Shown: positions 9,076-16,774 of the stretch, in pieces
How positions within the stretch are numbered: the stretch's first letter is position 1
Layout: every line of letters starts with the position of its first letter
NCBI RefSeq assembly: GCF_013868055.1
Contig: NZ_JACEOL010000067.1
Location: 1-39,338, forward strand
Length of the DNA: 39,338 nucleotides
Direction: 5' to 3'
DNA from: Thermoactinomyces mirandus
GTDB taxonomy: Bacteria; Bacillota; Bacilli; Thermoactinomycetales; Thermoactinomycetaceae
Program-made: the position numbers and the translations under genes
The notes under the pieces: generated by a model
Database searches by the model: none
Told to the model about the DNA's origin: nothing
The model's input: the letters and a program-made list of their open reading frames with translations, nothing else

Positions 9076-9483
9076 TCATTCAATAACCTTGAACATAAGT
9101 GGATTCGCTTTATTATTTTTAATCGTATAAGCACAAAGTTGAAGCTCTTTATCCTTGAGTGACAAGATCCAGAAACTTTTGTCTGCAAAGTTCCATCCTG
9201 ACAGATCACGCTTTGAGGGATAGGGACGGGTAAATGGATGGGAGTGCATCACACCCAGCCATTCCAAACGATCGTTGCGCATCTTTTTAATGGTATTGAA
9301 ATAGGCACGCGGTTCCAGTTCCAGGGAGCAGGGCAAACGATTCTGACAGGGAATGGGGAAAAAATGGGTAATTGTTGAGTGGCAGCCTGCCAGAAACCCG
9401 TATCCTTCATCTGGATATTTTTCAAGGCAATATTCTTTTATTTCATTGATCACATAGTGATGAATGGTAAAATAGGATGGCAT
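9076..9483 (-). CDS. JAMM/MPN-domain (Mov34, M67 family) metalloprotease-like protein
   Basis: The 135-residue protein is essentially a single JAB/MPN domain. The metal site is intact: Glu in YPDEGYGFLAG near residue 27 and the JAMM motif HSHPFTRPYPSKRD (HxHP, then Ser and Asp) at residues 80-93. Bacterial relatives cleave isopeptide or C-terminal extensions from ubiquitin-like sulfur carriers (ThiS/MoaD/CysO type) or other small substrates. No sulfur-carrier, E1-like or cysteine synthase gene is visible nearby; instead it precedes pncB by 25 bp. ATG 9483 follows a purine-rich GAGGGGAG. Substrate unknown; the domain call is firm, the biological role is not. Confidence 0.85.
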   Translation of the reverse strand: MPSYFTIHHYVINEIKEYCLEKYPDEGYGFLAGCHSTITHFFPIPCQNRLPCSLELEPRAYFNTIKKMRNDRLEWLGVMHSHPFTRPYPSKRDLSGWNFADKSFWILSLKDKELQLCAYTIKNNKANPLMFKVIE

Positions 9484-9733
9484 TATTCCCGGCTCCCCTC
9501 GTCGGAGATTTGCAAATCACCGTTTAATAAATCTGCCATTATTTTATATTTCTGTAGTTAGAAAGTCTATGACCGGTTTCTTAATAGAAGGAGTGACTTT
9601 ATTATAACTTATCTTTAATCTTTTATTGTATCAATGCTGATTGGAAATAACCTTTCGGAGGATTTTGCATTTTTTTTGTTTTATACAAATGGTACAATAA
9701 AAGAAATTTAGATTGCAAAAAACGATCGGGAAG

Positions 9734-10509
9734 ATGAGTGACACGATAAACCCGATCCAGGCGGGTTTATGGGTGGGGAGGATCATGCCCTGTATCCGCC
9801 CCAAACCAGGGAAAAAGACAAATTGGCCTTTTATGACGGCCATTTGCCGGTCGCTGAATTGGACACCACTTTTCATGCCATTGCCAATGCAGCCAGAATG
9901 GAACGCTGGTCACCGGACCCGATTCATCCGCTTTTTGATGCTGGAAAGCTGCAGATGTTGCTTTTTCAGTTTTCTCCACGGTTTGATTGCAGACAGAAAC
10001 ATGTAAAATATACATATTAAATCTGTAAAGCATTTCATGCACCCTTGGTTGTAATAAAACCGATTGAGGAAACTCCTTTTTTTGCGGAATGAAGAACTTA
10101 TTCATATCATTTGTGATGCTCCGGACGGGTGAAGAATCGGTTCCGCCGGTTGTTAAAGAAAACATCCACATTATCTCCTGATCCGGCTTATGGAGCCGGA
10201 GTTTGACGGGTTGGAACAATTCCGGACGCCCGGACTGGCGGGACGTCCGGTACGCATATTGTTACTCTTATGCCAGGCTGGATAAATGGGCCAGACACAT
10301 CCAAACGTTAAGCAGGCAGGTCGGGCAACTAACAGTCCTTTTTAATAACAATTCTGAAGGAGATGCAGTAAAAAATGCTAGGCAGATGGATACGCAAACT
10401 GAGTCTTGCCTTTAACGGGCTGTCTTCAAGGCAGTTAACCTTTTATGACGAAATATGGGTGCAGGCTCTTTCCTCCTTAATGAAGACAGCCCCCGAATTA
10501 CAAGATTAA
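9734..10509 (+). pseudogene. yunF: Decayed yunF-like gene (DUF72/UPF0759 family)
   Basis: Several pieces in different frames line up with the DUF72 (YecE/YunF) TIM-barrel family. ATG 9734 begins MSDTINPIQAGLW; the frame shifts at about 9770 to DHALYPPQTREKDKLAFY then AELDTTFHAI; then PLFDAGKLQMLLFQFSP; about 10086 onward gives ELIHIICDAPDG followed by stops; then GWNNSGRPDWRDVRYAYCYS and LTVLFNNNSEGDAVKNARQM to about 10390; finally SLAFNGLSSRQLTFYDE in another frame, ending at 10509. At least four frame changes and in-frame stops show it is dead. It ends 12 bp before yunD, preserving the yun gene order of Bacillus. Confidence 0.85.
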
Positions 10510-10521
10510 GGGAGGATTTTT

Positions 10522-11955
10522 GTGGGCCAGAAACGAGTTCACTTTTTGCATACCAACGACTTGCATAGCCACCTCGACCAGTTCGGGAAAATTTATACGC
10601 TGGTGGAATCTTTGCGGTCACAATTTGAGGCTGACGGGGAGCCGTGTTTCCTTCTGGATATTGGTGACCATATGGATCGGTTCCGTTTGGAAACGGAAGG
10701 CACGGATGGACGGGTAAACCGCGCTCTTTTGGAACGAACCGGTTATGATATGGTTACTTTTGGCAACAATGAGTTGTTGACCTTTTCCAAAGAACAGCTT
10801 GGCATTCTATATCATGATGTGCCATTTTCCGTTGTTTCTACAAACGTATTTGATTTGAAAGGGGATCATCAGCCAGACTGGATTGTTCCATACCAATGGA
10901 AAGTGGTCAATGGCATTCGTTGTTGCTTTTTGGCTGCTACCATTCCTTATCCGTTGGTATATGAAATGATGGGCTGGCAAGTGAAAAATCCGTTTCCAAT
11001 CATTGAAGAAGCTGTTTTGTCCGTTCGCCACCAGGCTGATGTGGTTGTGTTGCTTTCCCATCTGGGACTGGATAAAGACCAGCTGCTGGCTGAAAAAATA
11101 GATGGAATTGATGTGATTATCGGCGCGCATACGCATCATCTGTTCGAACAGGCGGAAAAAATCGGTAATACCTATTTAACGGCAGCAGGAAAATTTGGAC
11201 AGGCCGTAGGGCAAATTTCGATTACTGTCGATCCGGATCGGCGATCGATTGAGGATGTGTCAGCCTGCTGCCATTTCGTGGAACAGCATCCGTCAGCGGA
11301 GTCGATTGAAGACCTGATGGATTGGTATAAACTACAGGCTGAACAAAATATGTCCCAACCGGTTACCTGGCTGGAAGAACCTCTGGAGATCAACTGGAAT
11401 GAAGAATCCCCTTTTGCCAACCTGCTTGCCGACAGCATCCGGGATTGGGTGGGATCTGATTTGGCACTTGTTAACAGCGGTCAGCTGTTATGTGATCTGC
11501 CGCGGGGAACGATTACGCAAAGAATTATCCATCAAGCCTGTCCCCATCCTATCAATCCTGTGCTGATGGAAATCAGCGGCAGAGATCTCAAGGATACACT
11601 GGAAGAGTCTTTATTGAATGAATTTAAACAAAAGCCGATCCGCGGTTTTGGCTTTCGGGGGAAAATTCTGGGCATGATGAGCGTTTCAGGAATTGAAGTC
11701 AGATATGATCCGGACAGGGAACCATTTCAGAAGATCACTTCGCTCTGGCTAGGGGAAAAAGAATGGAAAGAAAATGAAAAATATCTGGTGGGCATGATTG
11801 ATATGTTCATGTTTGGCGCAGGATATTTACGACTGCGAAGCGGGAAGCTGATCAAATATTTTTTGCCTGAATTCCTGCGAGATCTGTTGGCGCACCAGCT
11901 AAAAAAACCAACGGCCATCAGGAAATGCAGACAGCGGCGTTTCCTGACCGGATGA
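10522..11955 (+). CDS. yunD: YunD-type metallophosphatase / 5'-nucleotidase family protein
   Basis: The 477-residue cytoplasmic protein has an N-terminal calcineurin-like metallophosphatase domain (residues 1-240) with HFLHTNDLHSH, DIGDHMDR, GNNELLTF, LLSHLG and IIGAHTHHL as the metal ligands, and a C-terminal 5'-nucleotidase domain (about 290-430, LALVNSGQLLCDLPRGTI). It lacks a signal peptide, like Bacillus YunD and unlike periplasmic UshA. It presumably hydrolyses nucleotide or nucleotide-sugar type phosphoesters; the true substrate is unknown. GTG 10522 with GGGAGG 7 bp upstream is the chosen start. It sits between the yunF remnant and the yunC gene, a conserved Bacillales grouping. Confidence 0.93.
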   Translation: MGQKRVHFLHTNDLHSHLDQFGKIYTLVESLRSQFEADGEPCFLLDIGDHMDRFRLETEGTDGRVNRALLERTGYDMVTFGNNELLTFSKEQLGILYHDVPFSVVSTNVFDLKGDHQPDWIVPYQWKVVNGIRCCFLAATIPYPLVYEMMGWQVKNPFPIIEEAVLSVRHQADVVVLLSHLGLDKDQLLAEKIDGIDVIIGAHTHHLFEQAEKIGNTYLTAAGKFGQAVGQISITVDPDRRSIEDVSACCHFVEQHPSAESIEDLMDWYKLQAEQNMSQPVTWLEEPLEINWNEESPFANLLADSIRDWVGSDLALVNSGQLLCDLPRGTITQRIIHQACPHPINPVLMEISGRDLKDTLEESLLNEFKQKPIRGFGFRGKILGMMSVSGIEVRYDPDREPFQKITSLWLGEKEWKENEKYLVGMIDMFMFGAGYLRLRSGKLIKYFLPEFLRDLLAHQLKKPTAIRKCRQRRFLTG

Positions 11956-12118
11956 ACAGGTCAGATTTGTGATTCGCAAAGAAGGAAATTTTTGTTTGTG
12001 TACAAAATTTAAAGGTTAGGTTACGATTCGTATTCTCATACTTGCTTTAAAGCGGGAATGTTCCATATAAAGATACGGTCAGGGCACTTTGACCATTTGA
12101 ACGCAGGGAGGTTGTTGC

Positions 12119-12376
12119 ATGAGTTTTGTAGATGAAGTTTATGATTTGTACCGTGATCAGTTAACAGATGATGAAGAAGATGCGGTAACCATTGTATTGA
12201 GCATCCTGGAAGAACAGTCGCGGGAGCATATGATGGCACTGATTGAACAGATGGATGATGATGAAATTATGCAAATGCTTGGTGTTTATCTGGTGGAGAT
12301 GTTGAAAGTCAAAATGGTCCAGGACGGGAAACTGCCCCGTTTGCGTTTTGACTCTCCGGCTACGCGCTATCATTAA
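12119..12376 (+). CDS. Small acidic protein, DUF6154-like
   Basis: The 85-residue soluble protein has an acidic helical core (YDLYRDQLTDDEEDAVTIVL, EQMDDDEIMQMLGVYLVEML). The pattern of paired helices with DDEE and DDDE turns resembles the DUF6154 family found next to yun genes in Bacillales, recalled from memory and not checked. ATG 12119 follows GGGAGG at 12107-12112. No catalytic motif is visible. It lies between yunD and yunC on the same strand, so it may be co-transcribed with yunC. Confidence 0.7.
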   Translation: MSFVDEVYDLYRDQLTDDEEDAVTIVLSILEEQSREHMMALIEQMDDDEIMQMLGVYLVEMLKVKMVQDGKLPRLRFDSPATRYH

Positions 12377-12453
12377 ACAAAACATTCCCTCACATGTTTG
12401 GGCTTTTGTTCATACACTGAATAAAAAAGGGTGTAGTCTGAGGAGGGAATCAT

Positions 12454-12756
12454 ATGATTCAATTAAAGCCGATTGATATTGAAGGAAAACAGGTTTTGGG
12501 AATTGAAGTCAAGTTACCGCGTACTACCCTGTTGGTAGTGACGACGGATCAGGGATATATTATGTGCGGGGCGCTTGATGTAACCTTGTTAAATGAACGG
12601 CTTTCTGAACGGAATATTGTTGCGGCAAGGGCGTTGGGAGTCAGAACCCTGGAACAACTGCTGGATGCACCACTGGAGTCGGTTACCCATACGGCCAGGG
12701 AAATGGGGATTGAGCCGGGAATGACAGGACGGCAGGCTTTGCTGAAAATGATATAA
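12454..12756 (+). CDS. yunC: YunC-family protein (DUF1805)
   Basis: The 100-residue protein matches DUF1805/YunC: an N-terminal beta-rich region with PRTTLLVVTTDQGYIMCGAL, then LLNERLSERNIVAARALGVR and a C-terminal helix pair. Function is unknown in the family. ATG 12454 has GAGGAGGG 9 bp upstream. It is 77 bp after the DUF6154-like gene and ends before a strong terminator. Partnership with yunD is conserved in Bacillus. Confidence 0.92.
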   Translation: MIQLKPIDIEGKQVLGIEVKLPRTTLLVVTTDQGYIMCGALDVTLLNERLSERNIVAARALGVRTLEQLLDAPLESVTHTAREMGIEPGMTGRQALLKMI

Positions 12757-12804
12757 ATGGAAAAACGGTTTTCCCGCAGTCTGTCATTTAACCGTTCTAT
12801 TAAA

Positions 12805-12838
12805 AAAGCACTTTCCTTTGGGAAAGTGCTTTGATTTC
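12805..12838. terminator. Bidirectional terminator between yunC and the cold-shock gene
   Basis: Perfect 12-bp stem AAAGCACTTTCC/GGAAAGTGCTTT with a 4-nt TTTG loop. The minus strand has a run of six T after the stem (serving the csp gene) and the plus strand a weaker T-rich tail. Confidence 0.9.
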
Positions 12839-12848
12839 GTGATCAGAA

Positions 12849-13058
12849 TCAGCGTACAGTATTCAAGCGTACAACATTTGCAGATTGAGGACCGCGATCC
12901 CCATCGACAATGTCAAATTCTACGGGTTCGCCTTCTTCAAGTGTTTTAAATCCTTCGGCCTGAATTGCGGAATAGTGTACAAATACGTCGCCACCATCTT
13001 CACGCTCAATGAATCCATAACCTTTTTCGGCATTAAACCATTTTACTTTTCCCTTCAT
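12849..13058 (-). CDS. cspB: Cold-shock protein (CspB family)
   Basis: The 69-residue single cold-shock domain protein is an RNA chaperone that binds single-stranded nucleic acid. RNP1 is KGYGFIE (residues 12-18) and RNP2 is VFVHYS (25-30); the start [12 protein letters not shown] is typical. ATG 13058 follows AAGGAGG. The promoter lies about 130 bp upstream, giving a long leader as in other csp genes, where the leader RNA responds to cold. The symbol is by family; paralogues (cspC, cspD) cannot be distinguished by eye. Confidence 0.95.
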   Translation of the reverse strand: MKGKVKWFNAEKGYGFIEREDGGDVFVHYSAIQAEGFKTLEEGEPVEFDIVDGDRGPQSANVVRLNTVR

Positions 13059-13187
13059 CTTAGGGCCTCCTTCTTTCCCATTAAAAAGCGGTCAAACTCA
13101 AGCACTTGAAAACCTTTTGTTTCCTGAACAAGAGGCCACAAGATGAAACTTGACTTGCAAACCCACTTTTTAACTCATTGTAATTCC

Positions 13188-13216
13188 ATATTAGCATGCA
13201 ACTTGTTAAGTTTCAA
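13188..13216 (-). promoter_or_regulatory. Promoter of the cold-shock gene
   Basis: On the minus strand: -35 TTGAAA (complement of 13211-13216), 17-bp spacer, -10 TAATAT (complement of 13188-13193). AACTTG and CAAGTT flank the -35 as an inverted repeat. The leader to the start codon is about 120 nt. Confidence 0.7.
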
Positions 13217-13228
13217 GTTTTTTACACA

Positions 13229-13660
13229 TCACTTGATCAGATTCCGATACTTGGACAAATTTATTTTTCTGGCTTTCAGCGTTTTTACGAGCCATTTGTG
13301 ATCACGCCTTGGAGTGGCCAGAATATAGCCGCGAATAATGTACTCTTCAGTTAATGCTTTGATCTGGTCCTTTAACGCCAATTCTCCGATTTTTCCGGCA
13401 ATTTTTCGTTTGACAGTGTTACGAAACGGTGACGGAACCGGTTTTACCAGATCATTTAATAGTTCCTTGTGCTCTTGTTTCCAAAGATGGATGGTTTCCT
13501 TTATGTAATATTCCTGCCAGTCAAGAATTGATCTGCCGTCATCCCTCGGCAGAGTCCTCAAAAATTTGCGGAACATGAAATAGCCGCCAATTGTCAGGAA
13601 AGCGAGAAAACAGAGCCAAAAAAACAGGTAAACCCATTGCAGCCACGCGAGTCCGACCAT
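13229..13660 (-). CDS. DUF2621 family membrane-anchored protein (YneK-like)
   Basis: The 143-residue protein has one N-terminal membrane segment (about residues 6-30, WVYLFFWLCFLAFLTIGGYF) followed by a basic cytoplasmic domain (RSILDWQEYYIKETIHLW, LLNDLVKPVPSPFRNTVKRK, RDHKWLVKTLKARKI). This arrangement matches DUF2621/YneK proteins of spore-forming Bacillales, whose function is unknown. GTCC-rich flank upstream gives only a modest ribosome binding site (GAAAGAGGTGACGC before ATG 13660). It is transcribed separately from the small peptide gene upstream, from which a terminator separates it. Confidence 0.85.
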   Translation of the reverse strand: MVGLAWLQWVYLFFWLCFLAFLTIGGYFMFRKFLRTLPRDDGRSILDWQEYYIKETIHLWKQEHKELLNDLVKPVPSPFRNTVKRKIAGKIGELALKDQIKALTEEYIIRGYILATPRRDHKWLVKTLKARKINLSKYRNLIK

Positions 13661-13728
13661 TTCAGCGTCACCTCTTTCGTACTTCGTTATGATGATGGGA
13701 CACAGGACAATGGAATAACCATAAAAAA

Positions 13729-13765
13729 CGCCTTCATCCGTTACTGATGAAGGCGTTTATTTTTT
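13729..13765. terminator. Bidirectional terminator after the 31-residue peptide gene
   Basis: Stem AAACGCCTTCATC/GATGAAGGCGTTT (13 bp) with a 7-nt loop, followed on the minus strand by a T run (TTTTTTATGG) and on the plus strand by TATTTTTT. It ends the minus-strand small-peptide transcript 13 bp after its stop. Confidence 0.88.
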
Positions 13766-13772
13766 CAGTCTT

Positions 13773-13868
13773 TTATACGAACAAGCTAATGCCATAACCG
13801 ATCAATCCCCAACATGGAATGCTTAATAATGTTGCATTAAAAAGTCCGAGCATTGGGCGGTGCATCAT
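13773..13868 (-). CDS. 31-residue hydrophobic peptide
   Basis: ATG 13868 (or the adjacent ATG 13865) to TAA 13773. The product begins MMHRPMLGLFNATLLSIP and continues with CWGLIGYGISLFV: a short basic N-terminus followed by one membrane-spanning helix. A textbook AGGAGG lies 6 bp upstream of the start. The gene has its own promoter with -10 TATAAT (13933-13938), a palindrome inside the promoter spacer and a strong terminator directly after the stop, so it is a complete one-gene unit. No family is recognised. Candidates are a small membrane regulator or stress peptide; a toxin role cannot be excluded but no antisense RNA is evident. Confidence 0.75.
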   Translation of the reverse strand: MMHRPMLGLFNATLLSIPCWGLIGYGISLFV

Positions 13869-13932
13869 GAATTCCTCCTGTGAAAGAATTGGGTGAATTA
13901 GGTGGTTTTAGGTGAGTGGTGTTAGTGTCTTT

Positions 13933-13962
13933 ATTATATCGGCAGAATGCCGGGCTTGTCAC
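13933..13962 (-). promoter_or_regulatory. Promoter of the 31-residue peptide gene with internal operator-like palindrome
   Basis: On the minus strand: -35 GTGACA (complement of 13957-13962), 18-bp spacer, consensus -10 TATAAT (complement of 13933-13938). The spacer contains the perfect palindrome CGGCA-GAA-TGCCG (13940-13952), well placed to bind a repressor. Confidence 0.7.
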
Positions 13963-14272
13963 GGTTTTGGCTGAAATGTAATGTACATGTAAAGTTGGAG
14001 TCAAAATAGAGAAACAGTAAAACCGGTTTGTTACAACGAACGGGATTTTGTTAATTTATTGTCTTTGAAGGCGTTTTCAAAACGTGCGTAATGTCAGGGG
14101 ATTATTTTTCAGTCCAAACGGGCGACTGCCAAACTGTCGGTCAGGGATGTGCTGGTGGTGCTTTCAGGCTGATTCTTTAACTGATGTATACAGTTTCATT
14201 TTACTTTTTTGCTGCCATGCCGGAACTTGTCAACGTCGACAAAAAGGGCTGTTGAACGAGCAGGCCGGGATT
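13963..14272. other. Intergenic region with a cre-like palindrome
   Basis: No gene seen. TTTGAAGGCGTTTTCAAA (14064-14081) has perfect 6-bp arms and fits the catabolite-responsive element consensus TGWAANCGNTNWCA with one mismatch. It lies downstream of the formate dehydrogenase gene and about 100 bp upstream of the small-peptide promoter. Confidence 0.45.
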
Positions 14273-15298
14273 TTACTTCACACGATAGCTTGTGTTCTTG
14301 ATTATACCGTTTTCCACGATGACATTCTCCGGTTTCATGGGAATGTTATGAATAAATCTGATCAGAATGTCTTTTACTCCATCAGCAATCCGCTGTTGGG
14401 CTTCCAGCGTCATCCCCGAGTAGTGAATCGTCATGGCGTGATTGGGCATCGTACGCCACGGGTGATCGCCCGGTGCCGGCTGCGGATACCAGACATCCCC
14501 CGCATAACCGGCAAGATGACCCGTTTCCAGGGCTTCCAGCAAGGCATCGGTTTCAACGATTTTTCCCCGTGCCGTATTAATCAGATATGCTCCTTTTTTC
14601 ATATATGACAGGAGTTCCCTGTTGAAGGAACCGTCTGTATACTTGGTGAGCGGGGTATGGATGGTGACGATGTCGCTTGTTTTGATCAGCTCTTCCAGCG
14701 AAACCGGTTCTGAACCGTGCAAGGATACCGGATGCAAAGGATCATAATGAACGATCCTTACCTGAAATGGGGACAGCCGTTCTGCCACCAGCTGGCCTAT
14801 GCGTCCGAAGCCGACGATGCCGACTGTTTTCCCTTCAAGGTCGTGTGCACGGGCCCCGATTTTTGGAAGATTCCATTCTCCCTGTACCACCTGCCTGTGA
14901 CCTTCAAGAAAATCACGAAGCAGGATCAATATGCTCATCACTGTATGTTCAGCCACGCTTACCACATTACAACCGGTGACTTCCACAACAGATATGTGAT
15001 GTTTCCGTGCTGCTTCCAGATCGATATGATCCGATCCGACTCCGGCCGTAATTACCAGATTTAGCTGACCTGCACGTTCAATGCGGTCCCTAGTGAGATA
15101 GGCCGGATAAAACGGGGAACAGATAAATACAGACATATCCTCAAGCCGGGAATCAAGTTCCCCGGGATCTGTCAAAACGACTATCTCATGACCTGTGCCC
15201 GAAAAGAACGATGGCAGATTTAAGGCCTTTTCCGCACTCAGAAGCGGGCTGTTTTTTTCATTTGGCGGGGTTTCCGGAAAAACAGCAACGATTTTCAT
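14273..15298 (-). CDS. fdh: NAD-dependent formate dehydrogenase (D-2-hydroxyacid dehydrogenase superfamily)
   Basis: Oxidises formate to CO2 with NAD+ reduction in the cytoplasm. The 341-residue protein, the size of the short Staphylococcus-type enzyme, starts at ATG 15298 with AGGAGA 9 bp upstream; the longer frame to 15367 lacks a ribosome binding site. Family-specific motifs: SPFYPAYLTRDRI (substrate Phe/Pro loop), AGVGSDHIDL, VTGCNVVSVAEHTV (Asn), the Rossmann motif VGIVGFGRIGQ near residue 168, NTARGK (Arg) and DHPWRTMPNHAMTIHYSGMT with catalytic His. These, especially WYPQPAPGDHPWRTM, separate formate dehydrogenases from other members. An alternative 2-hydroxyacid dehydrogenase role is unlikely. 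Confidence 0.9.
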   Translation of the reverse strand: MKIVAVFPETPPNEKNSPLLSAEKALNLPSFFSGTGHEIVVLTDPGELDSRLEDMSVFICSPFYPAYLTRDRIERAGQLNLVITAGVGSDHIDLEAARKHHISVVEVTGCNVVSVAEHTVMSILILLRDFLEGHRQVVQGEWNLPKIGARAHDLEGKTVGIVGFGRIGQLVAERLSPFQVRIVHYDPLHPVSLHGSEPVSLEELIKTSDIVTIHTPLTKYTDGSFNRELLSYMKKGAYLINTARGKIVETDALLEALETGHLAGYAGDVWYPQPAPGDHPWRTMPNHAMTIHYSGMTLEAQQRIADGVKDILIRFIHNIPMKPENVIVENGIIKNTSYRVK

Positions 15299-15405
15299 GT
15301 GAAGTCTCCTCTCTCTGCATGGGATGTCTGAAAAACTCTTGATTTTTAAAACAGATTCCAAAATCATTTCAAATTATTTTTATTTTCGTTATTATCGCAA
15401 TTATT

Positions 15406-15434
15406 ATTTTATTTTAAATTTATATATTTATCAA
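15406..15434 (-). promoter_or_regulatory. Candidate promoter of the formate dehydrogenase gene
   Basis: On the minus strand: -35 TTGATA (complement of 15429-15434), 17-bp spacer, -10 TAAAAT (complement of 15406-15411), in a very AT-rich tract. The region 15299-15640 contains only this and the divergent yfkAB promoter. Confidence 0.45.
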
Positions 15435-15547
15435 TATATTCGTCGGGACACGGTTTTTCCAGATCAGGCCGGTATGTGTCCGCTTGCTGGGTTGTTTCGA
15501 CCGGTGTCCGGATTTGAATGTTGCCTTGTTTGCAATAAAGAAAGGCA

Positions 15548-15576
15548 TTGACGCTTTGAAAATCGTTGCGTTATAT
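15548..15576 (+). promoter_or_regulatory. Probable promoter of yfkAB
   Basis: -35 TTGACG (15548-15553), 17-bp spacer, -10 TTATAT (15571-15576). It is 65 bp upstream of the chosen start. Confidence 0.6.
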
Positions 15577-15640
15577 TCATACACAGCGCAAACCTGACAT
15601 CAAGGATGCCTTTGTGATGAATGAAAAGGAGACTGGAATC

Positions 15641-16774
15641 ATGAATCAGAGTGAACAAAAAGTGAATACTCCGGAACGGGACCTCTGGGATCCGTTGTAT
15701 ACCAAGGTGGAGAAAGGCAGATATGAGTTAACCAGTGTTGAATTTACGGTCACGCATTTGTGCAACCTTCGCTGCGAACATTGTGCGGTAGGTGAGGATC
15801 TGGCGGAAAAAGAGGGAACGCCGCTACCTGTTGACGAGTTGCTTCGCAGTCTGGATGAAGTGGAAACATTGCAGACAGTCAGCTTTACCGGCGGAGAACC
15901 GATCCTGAATCCGCAAGTAGTCAGGGGGCTGATCCGTCCCTTGTTGAGATACTGCAGGGATCGCGGAATCCGTACCCAGTTGAATTCAAACCTGACTTTA
16001 CCTCTGTCCAGATACCTGGACTGGATTGAAGACCTGGATGTACTGCATATTTCTTACAATTACCGGAATGATGAAGACTTTTACCGGATTGTCTTCAAGA
16101 ATTACGGGAAAGAAGTAAGCCCCTGCACGGCCTCTGCCTTATACCAGCAAATGGTTGATAATGCTTGTGAGCTTTCCAAACTGGGTGTTTTTATTTCGGC
16201 GGAGTCCTTTTTAAGCCCGTTTACTTCTCCGCATATCGTAAAAATGCACCAGGCGATTGTGGAAATGGGTTGCAGACGGCATGAAGTCAATCCCCTGTAC
16301 CCCAGTGACTTTGCGAGAGGCATGAAACTGCTCAGTCTTGATGAATTGCGAAGTACCATATGGGAACTGGTAAACCACCGTAATCCCGACATATGGCTTC
16401 TGTTTGGAACGCTGCCTTTTTATCCCTGCAGTGAAAAACAGGAAGATCGCGATTTGTGGCTGAGGCTTCATCAGGAACCCGGAGTGACGGTTCGCCAGGA
16501 TCCGGATGGCCGCTCCCGGTTAAATGTCAATGCCTATACCGGTAATGTCATCGTGACGGATTTTGGGGATATCCCGCCTCTTGGGAACATTCGTCAGGAC
16601 CGGTTAAGTGACATTTTTGAACGCTGGCTGGAACATCCTGTGGCAAAAAAAGTTCATTGCTTCTGCCCTGAAGCGCATTGTACCGGACCTAACCTGTTAG
16701 TGGCCAATGAATATTATCCGGACTGGAATTTTGCAGAACGAAATGCAAAAGTAACCGTTGAATCAAATTTCTAA
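15641..16774 (+). CDS. yfkAB: Radical SAM protein of the YfkAB type
   Basis: The 377-residue protein has the radical SAM cluster motif CNLRCEHC near residue 45 and the SAM-binding TGGEP near residue 93. It ends with a Cys-rich C-terminal segment HCFCPEAHCTGPN, probably binding an extra iron-sulfur cluster, matching the CxCxxxxC class to which Bacillus YfkAB belongs. Substrate and product are unknown. ATG 15641 was chosen because AAGGAG lies 8 bp upstream; upstream in-frame ATGs at 15566 and 15617 lack one. Divergent from the formate dehydrogenase gene; no partner gene is evident. Confidence 0.88.
   Translation: MNQSEQKVNTPERDLWDPLYTKVEKGRYELTSVEFTVTHLCNLRCEHCAVGEDLAEKEGTPLPVDELLRSLDEVETLQTVSFTGGEPILNPQVVRGLIRPLLRYCRDRGIRTQLNSNLTLPLSRYLDWIEDLDVLHISYNYRNDEDFYRIVFKNYGKEVSPCTASALYQQMVDNACELSKLGVFISAESFLSPFTSPHIVKMHQAIVEMGCRRHEVNPLYPSDFARGMKLLSLDELRSTIWELVNHRNPDIWLLFGTLPFYPCSEKQEDRDLWLRLHQEPGVTVRQDPDGRSRLNVNAYTGNVIVTDFGDIPPLGNIRQDRLSDIFERWLEHPVAKKVHCFCPEAHCTGPNLLVANEYYPDWNFAERNAKVTVESNF

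Noticed and set aside
10417..10492. Perfect 12-bp inverted repeat GGGCTGTCTTCA / TGAAGACAGCCC with a 52-nt loop upstream of yunD
   Set aside because: Both arms fall in the decayed C-terminal part of the yunF remnant (FNGLSSRQL and LMKTAPELQ), so chance or decay is a simpler explanation than a riboswitch; no T tail follows.
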